Below, in pieces: positions 11,471-22,200 of a stretch of 64,000 bases of DNA; positions within the stretch are counted from its first letter, which is position 1, and each line of letters begins with the position of its first letter. This stretch comes from Dermatemys mawii (Eukaryota > Chordata > Testudines > Dermatemydidae): NCBI GenBank assembly GCA_007922305.1, contig ML677385.1:1882566-1946565 (forward strand), written 5' to 3'. A program made the translations under genes and the position numbers. Below the pieces are notes generated by a model that did not search any database, had not been told where the DNA came from, and worked only from the letters and a program-made list of their open reading frames with translations.

Positions 11471-12952
11471 GTGAGTAAGTTAGAACACAGAAAGATTAAA
11501 ATGACAGGTGGTAAAGGCCAAAAGGATTTGGAATTAGCCAAATTCCAAGCTGAGGAGAGACAAAGGGAACATATCCGAGAGATGGAGAGAATGAGGGAAA
11601 AACGCTTGGAGCAAGAACTGGAGGAAAAGCACGCAGACGCTGCACACCAAAGTGATATGGAAATGAAGGAAAAAGAGAGACAGCATGAACTAGAGTTACA
11701 AAAGGCACAGGCTGTGCAGAATATACCATCCCCGCCTAACAACCCTTCTCCAGCTACCACTTTCCATCACAGGAAATTCCCCACCTACAAGGCAGGCGAT
11801 GATACAGAGGCCTTCTTAGCCAATTTCGAGAGGACCTGTTTTGGGTACAGCCTCCCTGAAGACCAGTATATGGTGGAGCTGAGGCCAAAGCTCAGTGGAC
11901 CCTTAGCAGAAGTGGCAGCAGAAATGCCTCAGGCAAACATGAACAGTTATGAACTTTTTAAAAAACAGGCCCGAATCCGAATGGGGATAACGCCCGAGCA
12001 TGCCCGTCGGCGGTTCAGAGCCCTAAAGTGGAACCCGGACATGGCTTTTTCCCAACACGCCTATCACATTGTAAAAAATTGAGATGCCTGGATATCAGGA
12101 GCAAAGGCTAACTCTCATGAAGAGCTGTCTTTCCTAATGCAAATGGAGCAGTTCTTAGAGCGTGTTCCTGAGGAAATAGAAAGGTACATCCGAGATGGGA
12201 AACCCAAAACTATAATCGAGGCAGGGGAGATTGGAACCAGATGGGTGGAGGTGGCAGAGATGAAAAGACCACCTAGCAGTGGGAGTGGATCCCAGAAGGG
12301 ACAACCCGGGACCACATCCTATCAGAGGGGGCAGCCCCAAACTCCATCTACATCCCAAGGAAAACCCCAGACACCTCATCGTTCCACTCCACCAATCTCC
12401 AGCAACCAACCTCGGCCCAGTGACCAGTCAGCTGGGCGATGTTTTAAATGTAATGAGCTGGGGCATATTAAGGTCAACTGCCCCAAGAACACCAACCGAA
12501 CACTGTGCATTACACCGAAGTCACACCCAAGGTCCGCAGGCCCAGATACCTCCCAGATACCCTCAGAGCGAAGGGAAACTGTGAGAGTGGGCGGAAAGAA
12601 GGTTACAGCGTGGCGGGACACTGGAGCTCAGATGTCACTTATCCACCAGTCCTTAGTGGACCCCAAGTTAATCAACCCAGAGGTTAAAGTGACAATTCAA
12701 CCCTTCAAGTTAAACTCTTTCGACTTACCTACAGCCAATCTACCTGTCCAGTACAAGGGCTGGTCAGGAAGGTGGACTTTTGCAATCTACGATGATTATC
12801 CCATTCCCATGCTGCTGGGGGATGATCTAGCCAATCATGTGAAGCTAGCCAAGAGGGTGGGAATGATCACCTGCAGCCACAAGCATTACCAGCAATTTAC
12901 TGAAACCAAAATGTTGCTCGTGTCTGCCTATAACCACAGTTATTTAGAGTAA
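11471..12952 (+). pseudogene. Gypsy gag-protease frame with one in-frame stop
   Basis: A single frame runs from ATG 11471 to the stop at 12950-12952 and is broken only by a TGA at 12080-12082. Residues 1-80 are charged and coiled-coil-like (KxLExE repeats). A capsid follows, with the SCAN-like segment at about 11940-12270 (ITPEHARRRFRALKW before the stop; MEQFLERVPEEIERYI after it). A glutamine/proline/serine-rich linker leads to a CX2CX4HX4C zinc knuckle at 12440-12482 and an aspartic protease with the DTG triad at 12617-12625 and LLGDD near 12812. Polymerase domains are absent, so it cannot move by itself. Confidence 0.85.
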
Positions 12953-15900
12953 TTCATTCATCACATCAAGAAATTCTGACAAGCTCCTTCTTTAAATGTC
13001 AAGGCATTTTCCACAGGGCGCTTTTTAATTGCTACTGTAAGTACTGGAAAGTACAGTAATTGGTACTGTAAGTAAAGGAAAGTACAAGTTATGAACTGTG
13101 CAAAACCTGCTCTGATCTGCCGGACTTCCCATTTAGCTTATGCTGAAGAACCTTTGAATGTTGTATGCAGATTACAAACCGAAATTAAAATGCTAAAATG
13201 TAATTCTGGATCAATAAACCTTACATTTTAAAATTAACATGAAGGTATAGCATACAGATAGGATACTTCAGTATCTGTTCTGTAGGCTCTGTACAATCAA
13301 TGACATAGTGGATCTGATTCTGCACTCACACTGGTGTAAATCAGGAGTAACTGCTTTAAGGTCAGAGGAGCTAGTGTGCTGTAAATCCAGAATATCAGGC
13401 CCAGGAAATGTTTTCCTTAGACAAAGCAAAGTTCAGCTTTGCCACCAACTTTTAGGGAACACAGAATATCTTTTCACCACCTAGCAAGAATTACTTATCA
13501 AAATACAGCTTTTCTCTTCTTCTATCAGATATAATAGACATTCCTGGTAAGTCAAAATTTCAAGAGGTATTCTATAAACTGCTGTTTAGCATCCTACTGC
13601 AAATGGTTTCTGAACATAAAGACTACCTTCAGTGCTACATGTGTTGCTGCTCTGGAAATAAAACAGCATTAAGATGCATATCATACAGTTACAAAATGTT
13701 AGAGAATCATTATTTACTCTGGCCTAAGGTGTTACTCACCTCTTCTTGAGACGTCATGGTTAAAAATAAAAATATGTTCTCTTTTCATTGTAGTAATGAG
13801 CCAGAGGGAAATCTAGTTGTTGTTAAACCAGTCCACTCAGGAAATATTTTCATCAAACCACCCAGAATTGCCAGCTCAACCACTGTAGCAAATGATATTA
13901 TTACTGTAGTCTGTGTAATTCAATCTGGCGTAGCTATCAGGTAGCCTAGGATGACATAGCTATGGATACCAGGAAGGCAAAAACTCAGCAACCCTTTTAA
14001 TCGAGTGTAATCAGGTAAGGTAATATTGTGGTATTTGTAAACCTTTTCATGAACCTGTCTGAGAGGAAACTCCACAAAGATTAAGTCACAGGTGTGCTTG
14101 CTTGTTCCATTTATCCTAAATAAAGTGGCTGGAGAAAAGCATGTGCCAGAATTCTGGGCTTTAGTGAATAAGCCCCTCAAAGCTAGTCAGTTTGGACAAT
14201 GAGGCCCTTTGCCTGGTTGCATCGCTCTTTGTGCATTTGGTGTGCCCTTTGCTAAATGCACTCACCAGGTATGAGGCAAAGAGCAAACGAAAAGATAGTT
14301 CCCAGGATAGATCTGCATTTTAACTATGAAAAGAATTCCACCTTAATTTTGAAATTCACCAATTTTGAAAATTATGCGCTTGAGCCAATGGGGAAATTTT
14401 ACCTGCTCTAAACTCATGAAGCAGCTGAAATGAAAAATTCTGGTCAGAGTAACAGTATAGTCATGATCTCGTTTCAATCATCTTTTTTTTTTGAGAGTGG
14501 ACAGGAGGTTGTAAAGCGAGCCGAAAAGCCATGCTTGTATGTGTAAATGAGGACAGGGCTACTGAGAGATTGTGGCTTCCCTAATGAGAATATCAATATA
14601 TTATAGACTAGGTTAGTGGCATTTACTAATGATGGGAGAATCTCAAAAGTTTCAGAGGAATCTTATTCAAACTTGGCTCTGCAAGATGGGAGTTGAACTC
14701 TTATAAGAAAAGGAGGTTGTACAACATTTCTAATACTTCCTCCTCTTAGTCAGGACAGTTTTATGACAAGAACAGCTTTTATTACCTTATTTTGGCAGTT
14801 CTGCTTCTGATCATTGCAAGAAGCAGAGGCATTAAAAAAAGGAGAAAAAAAAAAGAAACCTGATCAAAAAGTTTCAGTATAAGGCAGGAGTGAAAGCAGA
14901 TTTGGTGTGTCTACACATGGAAATGACTAATATTTCTTTCTTTTTTTTCCTGGTTTTTCCTGGGTACTGAGCAAGATCATGGGGTTGATGCTCAGCTTCC
15001 CTGAGCTCAGCCTCGGAAGACCTGGGTTTGATTCCCTATTACGCCTGAGGGGAGGCTGTTAGGGACCTAGTCATAAGTCCCTGATTCTCAGTCACTAGGA
15101 CCTGGCATACGTTAAAGTTTTTGGGGTGAGGAGTGGAGGATCTTCAACTGACATGAGGGCTCTCAGGAACCTTATAGCAGTGGAGAATCAGGCATAGCAA
15201 AGGATTGCTTTAACATGCCGTCTCCTGTTCCTTGATAACCCTTTTCCTCTCCAAGCCCCTGAAATACACCCTGCCACCTTCCCTTTTGCCAGGAGGGACA
15301 AAGCAGCACAGAAGGCAGAGGAGATTTAGTGGATATTCCCCTCAAGTAGGGATTTTTTCTGGGCAATCTCTGGCCATTTTAAACTCGCTTTGTAGTGTGT
15401 AAACTGGAGAATCTGACGTCTTGTCTCTCCTGCTGCTGGGTCATCAAGGGAATGCTTTAGTTTATCCAGAGCAACATTGGTCCTAGCGCTTTATTGCCAT
15501 GAGCATCACAGGCTCTGAAAGTACAACTTTTCCCCTACTGCCTAACCTATGTGCTTTGAACCTGACTTGGAGGGGCCACCTTTAAGGGAGAAATTATATT
15601 TCAGCCTCCATGTTCATTCAGTTCTTAGCCTCTTTGATGGGGATGCCAACAAGGGGCCCAGCTGTAGTGCTGGTTCTGTGAGGTGGAAATCTGTCCACTA
15701 AGAACCAGATTCAGACCACCAACTGATTTCACCTATGCCACTGAACAACCAATGCCTGGCAACAGCTCATGCTCACTAATTCATTATTGCTTTGGGGTGC
15801 ATTTAAAATGGTGATCTGAAAGTGAGAGATTCAGTTCCCTGCTGTTAGCAAATTTGCACTGACTATGCTTTGTGCTATGCTGTGGAGATATACTAGGTTA

Positions 15901-16137
15901 GTCTTGTTTTGCTACAGTCTACGGCAGGCATGCAAAGACTGCATATATTTCTTACCTTTCAACTACCCTAAAGTGCAAAGACTAATGTGCTATGAAAACA
16001 GGATATCAGCTTTTGTCAAAAAGATCACAAGGGGTTTGAGGTTTTTTATCTTAGCTGCCTCTCCCTCCCTTTCTCTCTGTCTCTCTCTACTAATTTCTGC
16101 CGGTACTGAACATACATTCACAGGAGGAGTGGAAGAG
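12953..16137. other. TMPRSS3-UBASH3A intergenic region
   Basis: After the Gypsy truncation, no gene is recognised. The piece at 13312-13403 (TGATTCTGCACTCACACTGG to AATATCAGGCCCA) looks like an old fold-back element related to 35040-35134. A minus-strand ATG with a good splice donor sits at 13740-13757 and is discussed as a possible TMPRSS3 first exon. The UBASH3A promoter should lie just above 16138; no clear TATA or CpG-rich block was seen. Confidence 0.4.
13740..13757 (-). other. Candidate first coding exon, minus strand (weak)
   Basis: On the minus strand, ACC-ATG starts six codons (M-T-S-Q-E-E) that end exactly at a strong GTGAGT donor (13739-13734). The position upstream of the TMPRSS3 anchor exon is right, but the phase is 0 and the anchor exon needs phase 1, so a further exon would be required in between. 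It may be chance. Confidence 0.2.
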
Positions 16138-16250
16138 ATGGCAGTGGCTGAAACACAATTATATTCAAAGGTCTTGAACAAAGGCAGAAACAGAAGCACC
16201 TGCGCTTTACTGGAATCCCTCTTATCTATGGGCTTCCCTGCACATACCGC
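16138..16250 (+). CDS. UBASH3A: UBASH3A exon 1 (start, UBA first helix)
   Basis: Start MAVAETQLYSKV, ending at LLSMGFPAHTA, with the MGF loop that contacts ubiquitin in UBA domains. Donor GTGAGT; the exon leaves two bases of a split codon. Confidence 0.93.
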
Positions 16251-19200
16251 GTGAGTAATAATTTTAAGTTACCTCAATATATTAAAAGAATTTTCTCATA
16301 AAGATGTGAACATAGACAGCTTGCATTTTTAACAGAGAAAACAGGCAACTGCTTGACAGGGATATTTCTGTATGTGGATAAGATCTCCTGCTTTGGGCTT
16401 AATTTATAGCATTTTGTTGCATATTGATCTTATCCTAAAAAGAACCTACAGTGCATCCATTTTGTTAATATCTAAATCTAAAAACGATCCACTTTTGGGT
16501 TGAGAGATTGTAAAACTTGTTAAACACTTGACGTGCTCAGTTATCTCCCATAGTACTACCAAAAACAAGTCACATTTTTCATTCATCAATTTTGCTGAAA
16601 TGCAGTTAAGTTTAAACACCCCTTTTAGCCTCTGCTTGGTTCTATGACCCAGCAAAGGCATTTTACCATATGTAGGGCATTAAAGACTGGGTTTACTTTT
16701 CACAAGACATTGTTTTTCTCTTTATAAATATCATATAAAACTATTCGACACAACTATCATTTTTACTCTTTTTATTCCACAAAGAATTTTTCTCAGTTTA
16801 AGATCACGTTAAAAAATTACATGCCAAAGGGGAGAGGGGAAAATAGTATCTCCATGAAAAATACAAAAGCGCCAAATGCTGTCCTCAGTTACAGTGGCAA
16901 CCCCTGTGAGGGAGCAGTGTAACTGTGAGCAGAATTTGACTCTGCATTAAAGGAAAATGCAGTATTAAGGTCACTTGTTTCCCAAACATCTTCAGATGGG
17001 ATAAGCACATTTTATGTGAGATTTTCAAAGGGACATGGGGGAATCTAGGGCCTCAACTCAGTGGCAGTTGGGCAGTTTAATTGTCCTATGTGCCTTTGAA
17101 AATCTCATTCGTCAAAAATTTACTCCCGTTCCTGCAAATTCCTTAACATGTGTGTGTGCATGTGTGAGAGACAGAGCATGAAATAAGGTTTCAGAGTGGT
17201 AGCCATGTTAGGCTGTATCAGTAAAAACAACAGTTTCTAAGGTGCCACAAGGACTTCTCGGTATTTTCAGAGTGAAATAAGCATCCATCAATGTGAATTT
17301 AAAACTCACTACACTACTTCTGAAAAGATTTAGTGTCAAAAGTATTGCATTAATTTTCTAAAGAGCCCTCTATTTTTGGGTGCCAACTTTAGACAGGTTG
17401 GGCCTGACTTCAGAGATACTGAGTTCCCGTTTCTCCCATTAACGTTAATTGAAATTTTGGGGACAGAGCTCTTCTGAAAATTTGAAAATCTCGCAGTCTA
17501 TCCCATCAGGCATCCCGAAACTCAGACACCCAAAATGAGTGGCCAGTTTTGAAAATTTTTGACTCTGAGGTCTAAATTCTTCAAATCTTCTTTAAAGCAC
17601 AGTGGTGCTACCTATGGAGTGTGTTTGTGTGTTCTAGTGTAAAGGAGATAAAGAGTTAAAGTGTTGAGCAAGTGTGGATAACATTTAAAAAGTAGCCTGG
17701 ATTTTTGCCTAAAATTTGAACTGAACAACTTTCTGAACTTAGAAACTTTTGTTATTATTTTAAAAACTTTTGCATGTGTTTTCAGTTCCTGATTTCAGCC
17801 ATTCAGCATTCCTGGCTTGGCCAAAACCAGTACTAATTGTTATTAGCATTTCAAGACAGGGATCTGGTGGTTTATTCTCCTTCTAAAACAGTACTTTAAA
17901 ATATATATTTAAGAACTCTTCTGCTTTCTGTTTGAGAGATCTCTGTAAACATAAGATCCATTTTAGGATTAAATTGCCTTATTGTCTAATATTTGCTTTG
18001 TGGAAGTGCATAGGAGCCCCAGTCATAGGCCAGGATGCTACTGTGGACCATGCCTATGTCAAGTGTTTCTTATAAAGATAGTTTTAAGGAGGACAGTTAA
18101 GGAGAACATTGATTTGGCTTTGTAGATGTTGACTGGGAGCATTCCCAAGAGTCGGGGGTTGCATGGGAGAAAAGCTTGTTTGAAAATTGATGGAGGCTGG
18201 CATTGGCAAAGAGAAGGCAGGAGTCGACCTCTTGATAATAGATGGGAGATGACAAGTAGGGTAGGGATAGCTGGTGAGGGCCTTGGAAGTAAAAACAAGC
18301 CGCTTATGTGTGGTGCTATGGAGAAAGGGGAGGCAAAGAGAGGGGTGACATGGTCACAGGAACCAATGGTCTTCACAGCAGCATTATGACTGGATATGAG
18401 TGGGTAAGATTGCATTTGTCAAGGCCAGAGAGAAAGATGTTGCACTAATCAAGACATGAGATGACGAGAGCCCGGATGAGAGTGTTAATGGTGAGAACAG
18501 AGGAGACAGGCCATACCTTAGAGATGTTGTGCAGAAAGAATCAGCAAGCTTTGCACATAGTCAGGCCATAAGGTCCTAGAGAGAGGTCTGAGTCATTCAA
18601 AGTTGATGCTGAGTTTACTGGCCTGAGTGACAGGAAGGATTGTGGTGGTGTCCACAGTGCTCAAGAAAGAAAGTAGCGGGGAGGGCTTGGGGGGAAGATT
18701 AAGAGTTGGTCATCTTGAGCCTTCAGTAATAAAAGGACATAGCACGTCATACATAAGTAACGTTTAATTATTTATTTACAAAGCCACATACAGTTTTCTC
18801 CCTGGAGCGAGGAAGACATTAAAAATCATATGAAACTAGTCACACTGTTTAATGGCTTCTGGAAGGTGCACAGATACCACAGGGCTGGATGCAGTATAAG
18901 AACTTGAACAGAAGGGAATTAAATGTTACAAATTTGGCTTCAAGTCCCCAGCAGGCAGAAAATCTTGTTTCAAGTGTAGCAAATATTGTCTCTTGAGTGT
19001 AGCAAAAGAAACACATGACTCATAGTGAGTTTCAGAATTGTGGCCAGGCTGAAATGTCCAGTTGCTCTGCTGGACTTCTCCCCACCTCCCCCATCCCAAG
19101 AAACTCAACTCTTGGTCTCAAAGACGTGTATGTGCAGGAACATGCTGCCCCAATCACAAAAGAAACTGAATGTGGGTATAATTTGGTTCCACAGAAGAGT

Positions 19201-22200
19201 AGTTACATATTAGAGATGAACAAAAATGCCAGACCTGAACCAAAATCCCTGAGCTTGCGGCTCAAATCTGTCTCTCTAATGGGCAGAAACCAAACACTTA
19301 CTCCTTTGGGAAAATTTGGATCCAGATTTCCAGATCCCAAGCAGAAGAGTGTTTGGATCTAAGGTTTTGGTTCTGCCCAAATACAATGTTTGGAGCTGGG
19401 ATTTTGTTTGGCCTCATCTCTAATAATAACGTGGGCCCATCTACAGTAAAAATCATGTTTATACCGTGTGTTAAGAAAAAGTCTTCAGAATTCAAAAGAG
19501 AATTTGTTGTTATCATCTGTCTTACTGCATCTATTCCTTTCTCATGGTGAATCCACTTTATTTTCCTTAGGCAAAAAGCTTTGGCTGCTACTGGACACAA
19601 GACAGCAGAAGAGGCTTCAAAGTGGTAAGAATGAAATCATTTACAGTTCCCCAAGGAGTACTTTCACATGAAACTGAATTAAATGTAGTTGCTTCTGGGC
19701 TGTTTCCCCACTGGATTTAGATTTAGCAGACTTCATGGTAAAAATGAAATTAAATCTGAGCTCATCTTTATTTTGCTTTATGGGAATAGTTTTATTTGGT
19801 CATGTTTCTTGTAGGCATAAAATTATTTGCACAAAGTGCAAAGTAAAGTAAGAGCAGAGTTATTGCTTCCCGGATGATTATGGGACATGAGAGAACATGG
19901 GTGTGGGGGAAGGATACTGTGATGATCACCTAATTCTGACATAGTCAAAGAAGAGAGGATTGTGAGGAATCATTTTGTAATAAATATGTCCAATTTCTCA
20001 CACATCCACTTGTGCACAAAATGCTCTCGCTCTCACAGAACTGGATGATGACTATAGATCAGAGAGGAAAGTTTAGATACTCAGCCCGTGAGGTAAAAGT
20101 AGAAAAGGAGGTGTTAAAGACCCAAGAGATTACAACAGTAAAGGAATTTGGAACATGTTAGGTTAAAAGACATTGACTGGAGGGAACACAACCTCTAGTG
20201 GGAAAAGGCTATAAAATCAAGCTGAATGGCTAAGAGTTTACAGTTTTAAAAATAAGAATCCAGGATAGGCATGTCCATGGGTAATGTCAATTGCTACTCT
20301 TGGGTCATCTGAATTCTTTCTCCAGCCTGACACACTGATGGTGGAGTATGGAGATGTTGCTGATGCTGATTTATTTTGTAATTTAAATCCCAAATCTAAG
20401 GGTATGTCTACCTTATACCCCTACAGTTTTCGAGTTGTGCCACTGGAGAGTCGTAGTGTAAGTGCTTCCTACGTTAATGGAAAGGGATTTTTCAATTGAT
20501 GTAGTTATTCTACCTCTCTGAGAGGCAGTAGTTACACTGACAGAAGAATTCTTCTGTCGACAACATAAGGGATTAGTTTAACCCAGCTACAGCATTCAGG
20601 CCACAAAATTTGTTCACAACCCTGAGTGAGGTAGTTAGGTCGATCTAATATTTAAATGTAGACCAGACCTGAGCCAAATCTCAAACCACTCTCTCTGCTG
20701 CTATTTCTGAGACACAGAAGATATACCCAGCAGTAGCAATGCCTCCTACAGAGCGATTGATGTTGCTCCAAATGGGGCAAATACAGTTAATCATCCAGAT
20801 ACAAAGGCTTAGAATGAGAACATTGCACAGCTGAAATATGCATTATTGTATATTCCTCTTTGTTGTGTTTCCAGAAAGGCTGAGATGACACAAGTTATGA
20901 CTTTGACTTAGGGTTTATACAAAGAAGGTGGTTCTGGAGTTTTTGGAGCTGGGTCCATGTGTTGCAAAACATGCTGATATGTGGCATGTACTTCGGACAT
21001 CCAGAGAGGTGATCAAGTGGTGCATTGCATGTTCATCCCAGCACATGTCCAGTTCAACAGCAAGGCTACAAAATGAGCTCCATCTGAAATTATTTCATGC
21101 CGTGAATTGGAAAAATCAGAAGTGGATCATGCTGTAATTCCCAAAGCAAATTGACTGTTATTAGAGATTGGAGCATGATTTACTAATTTCAGTTGATGTG
21201 TGTTCTTTTTTGTTTGTTTTTTTGGTTGGGGGTGTTTTGTTGTTTATTTTATTTGCACAATTGTTTTAACTAGAGGTGGATAAAAATGACAATTGTTTTT
21301 TGAAGGATTTTTTTAAAACCTATTTTTTCAAAATTACCTCCCATTTTTTTTCATTTTTGATGGCTTGCTCTGTCCATCCCTTTTCCTCTCTTTTCCAATG
21401 GCAAAACAGAAAATGGGGGAGAAAATCAGACAAACAATACCATACATTTTCTGTTTTCAAATACTGAAAATTATGTTTTCCTTTTCAAATTTTTAAAAAA
21501 AAGAAGAAAATTTTTATTTAAAAATCAAAAGACCTTATCCCATCAATAAATATCGTAAGGGGGATTTTTTTGACCAGTTCTAGTTTTAATCTGTTCTTAT
21601 TTCATTATGAGTTTCTGCTCATGTAACAACTGTTTGTTTTTCTTTCTCTGCTTTCATTGTGGATGTCTTCGCCAGAGAGATGGAGGAATGTGTACACAAT
21701 TGTGCCTTAACTTACTCTGTGCGGTGCACTCTCAATTTCAGGTTGCACTCTCATTGTAATGATCCTTCTTTGGATGATCCAATCCCTCAGGAGTATGCTC
21801 TCTATCTGTGTCCAACTGGATCCTTGCATGAGAAACTGCAGGAATTTTGGAAAGAGAGCAAGAATCAATGTGCAAGAAACAAAGCCCATGAGATTTTCCC
21901 ACACATAACTCTTTGTGATTTCTTTACGGTAAGAAAGCCTTTAACGATTCTACTGAGCACAAAAAACATGCTAATGTAAAATTAAGATTGAAATCTGGGC
22001 TCTCTTAATCATATATTTTCACTTGCTCTTACAATTATTTTGCACTAATAATTCCTCACATAATCGTAGAAACTCAGGTGTGATTGTTTTCTATATGCAA
22101 GTAGCAGCACAAATGATAGTGTGTAAAAATTATATGGATGAGGGATTCAAGGTACAAAGGTCAGTATGTTCAAATAAATGCCATATTTTGAAAACCCAGC

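Larger units (their letters stand above)
10218..12952 (+). mobile_element. 3'-truncated Gypsy (Gmr1-like) LTR retrotransposon: 5' LTR, gag, protease
   Basis: The element starts with a 5' LTR bounded by TGTCA and TGACA, continues with a primer-binding-like TGGTTGGCAGTGGTGGG at 11007, then a coding frame for a coiled-coil start, a SCAN-like capsid, a CCHC zinc knuckle and an aspartic protease. Reverse transcriptase, RNase H, integrase and the 3' LTR are missing: recognisable coding ends at 12952 and the following sequence is unrelated. It lies between TMPRSS3 and UBASH3A, on the same strand as UBASH3A. A SCAN-like Gag is known from Gmr1-type Gypsy elements of vertebrates. Confidence 0.82.
16251..19570. 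other. UBASH3A intron 1
   Basis: Contains a 91-bp fold-back element (17017-17107), a fragment starting GGTTTCAGAGTGGTAGCC near 17186 that looks like a reptilian interspersed repeat, a SINE tail fragment near 17998-18050, and an L2-like LINE remnant (18059-18720). No coding exon recognised. Confidence 0.6.

Noticed and set aside
11460..11760. Cysteine/serine-rich frames antisense to gag
   Set aside because: They are antisense shadows of the coiled-coil-coding gag sequence.
14970..15060. tRNA-like GGGTTTGATTCCC box B
   Set aside because: No matching A box or cloverleaf stems around it; at most a SINE remnant.
15865..16137. Open frame continuing upstream of the UBASH3A ATG
   Set aside because: The upstream translation has a polar/low-complexity mix with CLSLCLS repeats and no match to UBASH3A, while homology starts exactly at 16138 with a favourable initiation context.
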